This document shows, one piece after another, positions 22,777 to 33,642 of a stretch of DNA of 64,000 bases; the first letter of the stretch is position 1; each line of letters begins with the position of its first letter. This DNA is from Macrostomum hystrix (lineage: Eukaryota; Platyhelminthes; Macrostomidae). The notes under the pieces are model-generated. The model searched no databases and was not told the origin of the DNA. It saw nothing but the letters and a program-made list of their open reading frames with translations. The translations under genes were made by a program, and so were the position numbers. The DNA lies in the NCBI GenBank assembly GCA_950097015.1, contig CATNEN010000001.1, forward strand, positions 22,187,501 through 22,251,500, read 5' to 3'.

Positions 22777-24634
22777 AAGTTTGAAAATGTTTAACAACCA
22801 ATGTCGAGATCTATTGTAGCTTAAGTTCTATATAAAATCTTAGTCCCTAGTGAAAGTTCTGAAAATTTTAGGAACAAACTAAAAATCTGATTTAGAAGAG
22901 AATAGAATAAATGAAAAGTCGGTTAACAATACCCCGCCGATTAATTTCCCTGGCCAGACAAGCGCGCAGAGGCAACTGGTAGAATTTAGCGTTTACTAAG
23001 CGAGACGATAATTGAATTATAAAGCAGATAAATAAGGTTAACTTGCTGATGAATTGCTAAAAAGATCCGGGGGAGCAGCTAACATTGTGCTCACATTTAA
23101 TAAATACGGGTGTCTGACAGACACTGTATGTGAATGACGCTTATAAAGCTAATTTAGCATTGTTGTGACTGCAAGGTGTGAAGCGTGAACACAAGTTGAT
23201 AAAAAAATAAACAAAACAAGGCTTTTTGCTTCAACTCTTTCAAAACAGAATGGCGCCAAATTAGTTTAAAATGAAATAAAACAAACTATTTCATCTACAA
23301 AGCTTAGAATTAGCAAACGAATGACCGGGACCTGTCAAGAGCTGAAAAAACGGATATAGCTAATGGCAAAATAAACTCTAAGAAAAAAAATGACTGGACA
23401 ATAAATAGGATATATTTATATGAAAATCTTGCTGGCCAGACATACTTCAGGAGAAACAATAGACATAATAAACGGACTACACGTATAATAATAAACTACA
23501 CTAAACTGTTTAATGATTAAGCAATAAGACTGATTGAATAAAAAAATACAAACAAGCTCTAAGCCTAGCTTTCTTTAAACACACAGATTTTATTTTAGAA
23601 TTTAAAACACTGAGTGCAAAGCTAGATAAAAGTATAAAAAACCAAACTTTTGCTGTTAAAAATAATTAGCTCATTGTATAAGCTGATGGCTGTACCCAAA
23701 AACGCATTGAGAGTGCAGATAGAATGCTATATTAATTATTTCATCTGCAAACTGAACACACAGTAAACTAGAAATTATGACGCTTCGATGAGAATAAAAT
23801 AAAAAACGGGTCACTATTTTCTGTTGACAACCCGACAATATTTTTTTAATGGATTGATAAAATAAAATTTCTTTATACAAGTTTGTTAAAATGATTGTGC
23901 ACAAACAAATCAAGATTTTTCTCTGACGGGTGCACAGAACAGCGAAGCTAGACGAACAGACACTGCGCTAAACATTTTATAGACAAGCAAAATTAAAAAG
24001 CGAATCGAAGCAAAAAGAGAATCTACATTTTACTCCGGTAGGTGTTTTGTGTAGCGAAGTAAATAGGCGATGATTTAATTATTATATAAGCAAATTGTTG
24101 CATACAAACACAACTGATATTATAAGACGCGGGCAACACAATATGACAGCTTTCTACAAATCTAGAGACTTAAACACAACTTTGAACATGTAAGTGAACA
24201 CCAGTTTATATCTACATAAGTGTTTTTATTTGTCCGCCTTGATGCGACTTCAATAGAAATGGATCACCAATTTTATTCCTTAATCTAGGTTCGCAGTTCT
24301 ATTTTTAGATTGAAATAAAATGGGTGTGGGAATTCCCGCTCTATATTTCCCGCATCTGGTAGCAAAGCACACGCGAAGGGAGTTCCGAGTTATTTTACCT
24401 ATTGAAACTAGCTAGAATACATTAAAACTTCACTAATTTTAAGCTCGCCGGATTTTAGGGTGATTGCTGGGTCACAAACAACAAAGCAAGTCTAAGGAGT
24501 ATATGATCTAAAGGCAAAAAACTAAGAAAGCAACAACATAGAAACAGACTCAAACGAATTTCAGATCATAACTCTGGTTAGTTGATGAAAAACGAATCAC
24601 CAGTATAAAGTCCGTTAACTGTCGATAAAATTCC
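22777..24634. other. Gap between TTC1 and the type I receptor gene
   Basis: About 1.9 kb, AT-rich, with no recognisable exon or repeat. It should hold the TTC1 promoter, any missing TTC1 first exon, and the 3' UTR of the receptor gene; minus-strand AATAAA-type signals occur near 24225 and 24270. Confidence 0.5.
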
Positions 24635-27600
24635 TCAAGCCACCACTGTGCCAATCGGTCCGTCAGCTGCGGCTGAAGCCATCTGCAGCTGGTTGGCCGT
24701 CTGCAACATCCTGGCTGTCTGGTCCTTCACTGACATGGCTTCAAGCCTGGCAGCTGGCGACGGGTACCAGCATTCGGCCATGACTCGGCAGAGCCGGCCT
24801 AGTACAGGGTGCTCCAGCCAGCCAGGCAGGTTTGGCGGCCGAGCGTCAGACGGCGAGCAGACAATGGCCTGCATCTGCTCCAGTGTCGGGTTGGCTGGTA
24901 CTAGGCCATGATAGGGCTGCAGATAGACCTGCTCGGCTGTGACTTGCCTGCAAGTTGTTGCAATATTAATTGCTTATTTGTGCTTTCCAATGAGCTCAAA
25001 ACTTAAAGTCTGTCTAGTGAAGCACTTTAGGTCTAGGCTGAACTAAGGTCAATAGACTCAAACCAAATTTTCAATTAGTAGACCCTTCTCCTACCAGTAA
25101 ATATCTACCTACCCAAGTAGACCCCCAGTCGACTTTTTCAAGCACCTGCAGACTCTTAACCCACTAAACAGTGAAACTATCAGGAGGGAAATTTTACATA
25201 ACCATTTTTTGCTGCACCCGAACGGAGCAACGCAAACACACGAAACTAAAAAACACGGGCCAATTTTTTGTTGCGAATCTTATGAAACACGCATTAAGTC
25301 GCCAGTTCTGCAGACCGTCGAGATATTCAATGGTTCTGGCCGAAGTCTTTTTTCCCATAAGCGCTAAAGTGTACTTAATACACCCCTACACGATTTGGCA
25401 CTGCGCCTCAGTGCGGCGTTGCCAGGGCTTCAAAATGTATTTCTTCATCTTCGTGTTCTGTGATCACCTTTCTTTATCTAGACGGACTGCTGGACCTTCA
25501 AGGGCAACACCAGGTGGAAGTATGCCACAATGGACACCCTGACGCGAATTTCTCCAATTTCACTGGTCAAGCCTGAATATTGTGCACAGCTCGACCACAG
25601 GACACATTCGCCTAGTCTGTGAACCACCTATCACCACACAACGCTGTTAGCATTCGCGCGCTACCAAAAAAATTCAGAGGGGTATCTCCCCTTTAGGTAT
25701 AAAAACGGGCGGCAAAATGGCTTGGTAGTCTTACTGTTAACCTGTAGATTTATTTTAAGCACTTAGCAGGTGAACATTTCTTACCTGTCCGGATCGTGGC
25801 ATCTAGCGGCCAGCTCCCAGAAAACCAGTCCAGCAGCGTACACATCGGCCTTGCGCAGGGCGGTGAAATCTTTAGCATCCTGCGTGCCATTGAGACACTC
25901 AGGGCTCAGATAGCGCCTGGTGCCAACTCGAATGCCGTTGTCGGCCTGCTGCTGCTGCTTGTTCTTGTGCTGCTGCAGTTGAACATCGCCAATGCCGCTA
26001 TCCCCGGCGCTGCTGCCCACACCGAGAGCGCCAATGCCGCCGTTAGCCAGGCCAACAACTGTGCCACCGCGTCCCGGCTGCAGGGCCACGGCGAGGCCGA
26101 AGTCAGCGATGCAGCAGGACAGGTCGGCTTTGACCAGGATATTGTTGGATTTGATATCGCGATGAGCAATAGCCGGCTTGCATTTGACACCTGCTATCTC
26201 GCTGTGCAGATAGGCTAAGCCGCTAGCGATGCTGTGCAGCATTCGAGCCAAGGTGAGCTGATCAACTGTACACCTGGTCAAATAGCTCTGTAGAGATCCA
26301 TTGGCGTGATAGTCGGTAATGAGCCACAGCTGGGTCTCCACGCCAATGTCGATATTGTCTATGGCGATGAAGCCTAGGATGGCATCATGGCGCATGCCGG
26401 GCAGCTCGTAGATGTGACCCTCGGTTGACCAGGAGCTCTCGGCGCGGCTGCTAAATATCTTCACGGCTACCGGGTCATTGCGCCACACTGAGCGAAACAC
26501 CTGCGCGAGTTGGAATTCCAATTAGAACAGCTATGACCAATTCAATAGACAATTGGTACAGATCTGACCAATTCAATAGACAATTGGTACAGATCTGACC
26601 AATTCAATAGACAATTGGTACAGATATGACCAGTTAAATAGACAATTGGTACAGATATGACCAGTTAAATAGACAATTGGTACAGATATGACTAATTCAA
26701 TACAACACGGCTAAAAACCTAATTTAGTCGATAGTCAATTTACCTGGCCAAAGCGACCCTGCCCAATCAGCTCGCGGTGCTCAATCTCTCTTGCGATGGT
26801 GCGCGGCAATAGAATTGGTTGGCCAGATCCGCTGCCAGTCTGAGAATCAACCGAATCAATGACGCCTTCGGTGGAGCGCTGTAGAACTTCAGGCGGCTGG
26901 GGCTGACAGTTCGGCACTACGACACAGCTGCTGTTCCACGATGTTGAAGGCAGCGAATCTCCGGCTGTTCCAACGCCGCTGCTGCCGCCGCCTCCGCTCC
27001 CGCCGCAGCCCAGCTGCTGTGGCTGACTGCCGTGATTCTTGTTGGGCACCGCTATCATTCGCTGGCGTTGCTGATGGCCCTGCATCAGATCGTCGCCACC
27101 GGCCACACCGACGGGCATCGGGCAGTTAAAGGCGCCGCATGACGATGCCGAAACAGACGGAGTAGCCAACGCGGATAATAGCTTTTCGGCGGCAGCGGAA
27201 TCGTTGGCCGCAGCCACGCCGCAGACTGGTCCGTGGTGATGGCCGTAGGAGAATGACAAGCCCGAAGGCGGGGTGCCATCTTCGGGGAAAGGCGGCGAAG
27301 AGCCGCGCTTGAACACCGAGTTCAGACAGCCCGAACCTCCGTCAGAGGCCTGCAGACGATCCCGACCTCGGCTGCAACGCCGCTTCTGCAGCCGATTCCG
27401 ACGATTAGAATAGCAGACGCCCAGTAGGCAGAAGATAAGAGCAAGGCAGGCAAATGCTAGGGCGCACAGGAGTCCGGTTATCACGCCGTTTGAGGCAGAT
27501 AACTGAAATACAGAATTCGCGTGTACTGGGATTCAGGACAAGCTATATCACATTAGACATTGTGGGGAGGAGGATGTAGGATTTATGATTTTTGAAAGTG

Positions 27601-30600
27601 GCCTTGTATAATGATAATACTACTAATTGCAGGACGAATGCGGGTAATAGCATCATTTGGTGACACTCGACCTGCAGCCAGCGAGGAGGCAATTCTGCCC
27701 ATTCCACTGACTTCTGAGCACGCACACACACACACGCAGATACTGTACGCAGTCATACGCTCACACAGGTGCTTATATCTGCCCTGACTTTCGCATCGTC
27801 AGGCACCGTACACTGTGCCTTGGAGTTAGGCCCTCAAAGGGGTAAATTGCACGAGAAGCCCTCAAGCTTTCTCTCCTTAAATGTAACTTACCAAGCTAGG
27901 CTTATTACTCGCGTAATGATCAGACACGCCGGCAGCTTGGTGGGGATAACTCTTCTGCCAGAGGTCGTTAACACCAGCGGCCGAGGCCAGGTAGGATCGC
28001 AAACTAGGGTCTTCAGCATAAGCTGCTAAGAGCTCGTTGGCTCCAACGTTGGCATAAAACGAAGTCTGGTTGAGTCTGGGCGGCAGATTGCAACCAGAGG
28101 GACCATTGCAACAATTGCCATCGGTACCGTGATACATGGTACAGCGAAAGTTGCTTAGGAAATCGGATGTGCCTTTGTCGATGCTACTGCCAGGACTATG
28201 CGGCTGACCAGGAGTGTCAATAAACCGCCTGTTGGAAATTCAAAAGTCATACATAAAAAAATACAAAATTTAATCCCAAGACAGCTGCAGCCACTTTTGA
28301 ATTCTATTAAAATGATTAATCAAAATAAATATAATTTTATAGAAAAGAAATGGATAACTTTTGTTACACTTTTGCAGCTGGGGGGGGACAAATTTGGAGT
28401 TGTTAAGTCACCCAAATATGAAACCATTTTCATTTTATATATTAAATGACAACAGGCGAGGTTGTAGAAATACAATTGGTTGATAAGAAAAACACAATTA
28501 TATAGGATTTTGAAAAGCATAATTTTATTTTACAATATCCCACAATAGAATTAGATTATTTTTAACCCATTATATGATAAAATGGTTGCCTGTTAACATA
28601 ATTTTATCAAAACAAAAACTTCCTGAAATAAAATTAGTATTAGCATATATTAAAGCTATGTGATATACGAGTATATATTGCTTAGTTTGCACCCTTATTC
28701 TAAAAAAATAAATTATATTTAAGTTGTTAGCTACTTCATTCTAAAAACTAAGTATTATCCAGAACTTAAGTTATTTCATTTACTTTTTTCCTCAGGCAAA
28801 ATCAACAATTGGTGTAATATTCAAAATATGGCTATAAAAATTTGAGTACATTGACATACAAGCTTGATTTGGAAACTTTAGAATAAGTTCTGGCCTACAC
28901 TGTACACCTTGACAATCTATAGTCCAGATCATGGCATAGTGAATGTAAAACTAAAGTTGTATGTCAAGAACAACTCTTAATATGCCAACTCCAAAAATGT
29001 TCACTTGAGGGTATACTAATGTGTCAATTCAAAATGACAAAAAATTAAATATTTAAATAAAGAAAAGTGAACTTAGAAGCAGAAAAACTTTTTGGTAAAC
29101 TTTTTAACAAATTATATAATGCTGCTACCCATATTCATATTCATATTCATACAATATGTAGGTCAAAATGTAGTTTATTTAAATAAACACATAGCATATA
29201 TTTTGCTGATGATAACAAAATAGTTTTACAATCTTAAAGAATGCCAATGTAATTTATTTGAAAGCAAGACTAATTCATAATATTAAACAATCACATAAGT
29301 TCACTTGCAACTATGCACTTGTGTATGCCAAGTGGATAGCCATACATTGTCTATACATATGCACCAACTTGAATACTTGATTTTACTTCTACGATTGTAA
29401 GCTAAATTTTATACCAATAGCATTTGAAAAACCAAATGTTTCACTATTTCAGTGTAGAGGCCTTTTTTGGACTATGGTTAACTATGGACTATATACAAAT
29501 AAATTCTATATTGCTATAATGGTATATCAACAGGTCCTAATTAAAGGATAGATAAATAAAATTACATGCATATTAATTGAATCAAGAAAAATAACATTTT
29601 GATCAAAAAAATAGAATTAATTTTATGAATTTACTCAAATTTTAATCAAAGAAGTAATTCTTTTGACTGAAGCTTATCTTTGGACTTTTTAAAATTATGT
29701 AGTTTTTTTTCAACATTGACAATAAATTGCTCATCTTCAAAAATGCAAATTTGCTATATATTTTAAGTAATTAAACTTTTAGGAATTTAGATTGGGCCTA
29801 AGACTATTAAAAATATTTGAATATAATCAAATTTATACTATTTCTTGTCTCTAATAGACATAAAGCCTAGTAAATAAGAAGGAAGTGCTTATTCCCATGG
29901 TCCTGTGCCAATAATTTCAATTTTATCTACACAGATCCGTGCAGATAATTTTCTGCTTATCCACACGACAGCTTGTATGAATAAGTCTACTTTCAAGTCC
30001 CTACGTATTCTTCTCTGAGCATAAGGCTTTTGCTTCAGAGTATAGTATGTAGTGTACACTATCAATGCATAGTGTAAAAAAATAACAATGATGTATAATG
30101 TGTGACGAGTTTGGTGCTGACTAGAATTCTGCTGGTTGACTCGTATGATTTTTTTGATAGATAGACTTCTTACTTTTTAAGTCAATACAATTTGAATAAA
30201 AACACATAACGATGACAAAAGATTAGGTAAGTTGTTATTACATTAATTAAAAAGGATGACATTAATGTCGGTTAGGGTAATGTATCATCAACCAAACAAG
30301 AATGTGTATTTTTTTAACTTCAAACCTAAGCTACAGATTTTCTATTTAAGATATGATGATAAATCAAAAGCCAAGTTATAGAAAACAGTTAAATCTTTCT
30401 AAAAAGTATCTGCTTTTGCTATTTTATCAAATAGAAAAAAGTTTTTCCTGCTTTTTATCTAATACCAAACAATGATTTTCATGTATCTTCAAACCAAACA
30501 GAGAATTTGATGTTAGGGTAGTTTTATAATTTGAGTGAGTGGTTTAATCTTATTTTAAGGAGTGAACTATCATGAATTATGTAATTTGAAAGCATTTTTC

Positions 30601-31841
30601 ATGCTCTATAAATAACTACATTTATGGTCATTTAATTGGCAAGCAACCACATACAATCTTTGTCTAAAGTACATACTGAAAAAATGTTGTTAAAAAGTAT
30701 GCTTTTGCAATAAAAATTTCTACTGAAACAGCAATATCTTTCTTTCTTCTTAATGCTTCATTGCACATTATGCCTCAGCTTGTAGATAATTTCTTCAACT
30801 TTCAAATTAGTTGTTCTGTGAAACATGATAGCTTGTTTCTGTCTTGCACGAGACCAAGGAAAAGGTCAGAATTCTTGTTTGGTTTTGAAGATACACTGAT
30901 CGGTTGATGATACATTACCCTAATGAATATGTAGGTCAAAATGTAGTCTAACACTGTCCTAACACACTGGCAACTTTGTTGATCTATTGGCTCAAGGGTT
31001 CAACAAAACTTTCAAGCCTGAAAGGGCCTCGAAAGAACAGAACTGTGTGGATACAATTTAAATTAACAGCATGGCATATATATATAAAGAGTTTTAGACC
31101 TATTCATACAAGCTGCCATGTGGATAAGCAGAAAATTATCGGCACGGATCCGTGTGGATAAAATTGAAATTATTGGCACGGGACCATGGGAATAAGCTCT
31201 GCCAAATAAGAAGGCACCTTAACTTTTAAAGTTTTACTTGTTGTTTAAGCTTATTTAACAGACTGAGCTTCATAGTTAGTAGTAAAATCTAAACTTAGTT
31301 AAGTAGGATGGACTTACCCAGCAGTGAAAAAGTGAAGAAACTTTTGACTGAGGCCCATGATCTTCAGTGCACCCGTGAATTCATTCTCTTTGCCATGATG
31401 AATTGACTTTAGTTTGCACAATAAGGACAAAACATTATTTTTTGGACCAGCTCGTTCACTTTTATGACAAGGATCTAATGGCTCAAAAATGCAAGCCCAA
31501 GCAATTAAATCAACACGTGGTTCTGGTAAAGTGCGGCACAATGGGTTGTTAAATAAAGGGTGCAGTGTTGCATTAATGCTAGAAACACAGGCGTCTGACA
31601 GCATCAGAGTTCCATTGTATGTGATACACTGCTGCAGCACCAGAAAGTTGATCTGCGCTTTCAAAAACTCATTCCAGGTACTAGAAAAGTTATTTTCGGG
31701 GCTGCACTTTAACTTTCGTAGAGCCTCACTATTAATGTCTTTGTGGGATATAAACTCACGTGGAAAATAAAAACATTGAAGGGAATAGACCGTCGAGACG
31801 GCAATTGAGAGCGAAAGAATTTGAATAACAAGAAAACGCAT
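24635..31841 (-). CDS. TGF-beta/activin type I receptor Ser/Thr kinase
   Basis: Membrane receptor phosphorylated by a type II receptor, then phosphorylating Smads. Five exons: 31318-31841, 27892-28228, 26744-27502, 25785-26500, 24635-24947; phases agree (2, 0, 0, 2), total 882 aa, versus about 500 in vertebrates. Signal peptide MRFLVIQILSLSIAVSTVYS; an ectodomain of about 270 aa ending with the family motif CCNGPSGCN; transmembrane helix about 294-316; a Gly/Ser/Gln-rich juxtamembrane stretch of about 190 aa; GS box TGSGSG about 509-514; kinase about 525-860 with GQGRFG, VAVK (Lys about 554), HRDIKSNN (Asp about 655), ADFG and VGTRRYLSPE. Presence of a GS box and the LLPRTIARE stretch make it type I, not type II. 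The L45-loop segment IDNIDIGVETQ is closer to the ALK4/5/7 pattern than to BMP types, so Smad2/3 is the likelier output (inference). The activation loop carries a Gly/Gln-rich insertion of about 35-40 residues. Confidence 0.9.
25166..25400 (-). mobile_element. SINE-like repeat family C, truncated copy
   Basis: Shares a long stretch with 34366-34560: acacgaaact, aacacgggccaa, agaccgtcgagatattcaat and ataagcgcta occur in the same order and spacing. This copy lies in intron 4 of the type I receptor and lacks the tRNA-like end seen in the other copy. Orientation is set by that tRNA-like part, which reads on the minus strand. Confidence 0.7.
26528..26705 (+). repeat. Minisatellite, 31 bp unit, receptor intron 3
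   Basis: About five to six units with core gaccaattcaatagacaatt followed by ggtacagat; later units change aattca to agttaa. Contained in the 243 bp intron 3 and starting 28 bp beyond exon 4, so it makes up most of that intron. The core holds the palindrome caattg. Confidence 0.9.
27628..27878 (-). mobile_element. SINE family B, 5'-truncated copy
   Basis: Contains the family B landmarks gacctgcagccagcgaggag, gcagatactgtacgcag and ccctcaaaggggtaaattgc. The tRNA-like head present in the 42.8 kb copy is missing. It occupies most of receptor intron 2 (27503-27891), in the sense orientation of the gene. Confidence 0.8.
29885..31197. mobile_element. 1.3 kb inverted-repeat (TIR) element in receptor intron 1
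   Basis: The first about 105 bp (29885-29993) is repeated in reverse complement at 31100-31197: both read gcttattcccatggtcc..gtgccaataatttcaatttt inward, followed by matching blocks around gataattttctgcttatcca. A second inverted pair lies inside (ggtaatgtatcatcaacc at about 30280 and its complement at about 30895). An 11 bp direct repeat, aaataagaagg, flanks it at 29872-29882 and 31204-31214 and may be a target-site duplication, although it sits a few bases outside the arms. No transposase frame is present, so a nonautonomous foldback-type DNA element is the best reading. Confidence 0.75.
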
Positions 31842-31857
31842 GCTTCTACAGCAATAA

Positions 31858-31869
31858 CTGCAAGTAAAA
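31858..31869 (-). other. Splice acceptor just upstream of the receptor ATG
   Basis: Minus strand ttttacttgcag, with 16 nt between the AG and the ATG at 31841. Either the end of a 5' UTR intron or a trans-splice acceptor. Confidence 0.6.
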
Positions 31870-33628
31870 TTTTATTACATCTGTGTCTAAAACATAAGGT
31901 ACAAACCAGATCTGTCAGTAGTCATTTCTTGAAAAGTTAATTCGTGATAATCTATTGACATTGATTTAGCATAAGGTCAAAAAATTAATTTGCTTTTTGA
32001 ATTAATAATCAACCTGTATTCGTCAAAGCAATATAAAAGAAAAAGTTAAACAAACGTGCTTGATTTTTAAACAGGGGCAAGTCGCCGTCTGTAAGTTAGT
32101 TTGGCTCTCACTAGTTTTTAGCAGTAAGTAAGCGGTTTTTTACTTCTAGTACAAAACAAATTGTTTACTACTACATAGCGACAAGATTCCACTATCGAAT
32201 CCATCAAATCTAGCTAACTACTCTTTCCCCTAAAAAATTAGCTTGTGGGGATACCATAAAGGTATGATTTAAACAAAACTGTAATACTATCATTTAATTA
32301 GACCGACTAAAGTCGACTAAATCATTAGCCAGTTGAACTATACGTTCTTATTTATTAGGCAATCTTTCCTATAACTTGTATTGAACCATATGCCACTTAC
32401 AAAAAGTTTTTAACTAATCAAATCATTTTAAATTCTAGATGAAATATATAGTTTTCATATATTTATTTGAAGTCAAAGTTCAAAGTTTTACTAAATTAAA
32501 CGAGTAAATAACAACTAGTTCATTTGTGGGTCACTTAAATAGAACTAAAAATAAAAGTCTTTGTTTATCTTTTTATGTGCAAGATTTTATTAAACTTGTA
32601 CTAGTGATTTAATGTTTTTACCTTTCTAGAATTAGCCAGAATAATCTTCCTATCTATTGTTGCAATGTAAAATTTAGTTGGAAAGTAGGGGGGCTTGTAA
32701 CCTTGTCAAGTAATAAGCTAGACAAAGGCAGTGTGAGAGATTTTGCAAACATTTTTATATAGTTTTAAATTTTCATACTTATAATGATTTGAAAATGTAC
32801 AATACATGCTATCGAAATTCGGCCCCAGTTGTTTATTTTTCTAGTTTGGCCTAGCCATTTAGAAATAATATATATGCTATTTAGATAGTGACCTTGCCAA
32901 AGTGTAGACACTAAATGAAGGGATTTTTACAAAGCAACAATTTACTTAGGCAAGTTAATGGGGTGTCTTGTCTTTTTTAGTGCTTAAAGTAAAAAATTGC
33001 CACTAAGAGACAATTGAGAAAGGTTAACTTTGGCTTTAATTTGCAGAGACATTGTGTTCTATCATTCCTGCCCTTGAATGCTTTGACAGAATGACAGCTT
33101 TTGTGTTTTGACTTTAAGGGTACCTCTGACTCTTAGCATGAGTTATAGCTAAAACTAGCATGCACTGAATGCCCTTCTGCCTGTGTTACAATCATTCCTG
33201 GTAAATCATGGGTTATCTCCCTCTTCTTTATATACCAACTAGACATTAAATATTTAATTGTTAGTTAGATAAGGCAAGAAAGCCATTTGAATATCCAAAA
33301 TAAATTGCAATTCAAAAGCAAAAATATTCAGCATTCAATGTATTCAGTTTAGAAATATTTCCCCAAGACTGGTTTTGATATAATTAAGGCTTACTGAAGC
33401 TAAGTCTCAAAGGTTTAAATAATATAAAATGGAATAATGTAATATAGAAAGAGCTAAATCAAAGGCAACTCAGTAGCTACTTGACCTAGATGCATTTTAA
33501 AGAAAAAAGTTTTCTTAGTTATTAGAAATGAGCTGTCTAGTTTTTTTGGTTGAATGCTTACCTTGTGATTAGTCATCTATATTTGCAATCACTGTACTTG
33601 AAGCATATTCTCTTGTCTATTTTGATTT

Positions 33629-33640
33629 CACATGTTTCAG
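33629..33640 (+). other. Splice acceptor just upstream of the DNAAF1 ATG
   Basis: ttcacatgtttcag ends 2 nt before ATG at 33643. Such a short leader is typical of a trans-spliced message or of a 5' UTR intron. Confidence 0.65.
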
Positions 33641-33642
33641 CC

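Larger units (their letters stand above)
31842..33642. other. Divergent intergenic region, receptor gene and DNAAF1
   Basis: About 1.8 kb between the receptor ATG (minus) and the DNAAF1 ATG (plus). AT-rich, no exon or repeat recognised. It must contain promoters for both directions. A minus-strand acceptor ttttacttgcag ends at 31858, 16 bp before the receptor ATG, and a plus-strand acceptor ends at 33640. Confidence 0.6.

Noticed and set aside
24635-26521. Activin type II receptor
   Set aside because: The TGSGSG box, the LLPRTIARE stretch and the QLWL-TDYH-NGSL pattern are type I features; type II receptors lack a GS box.
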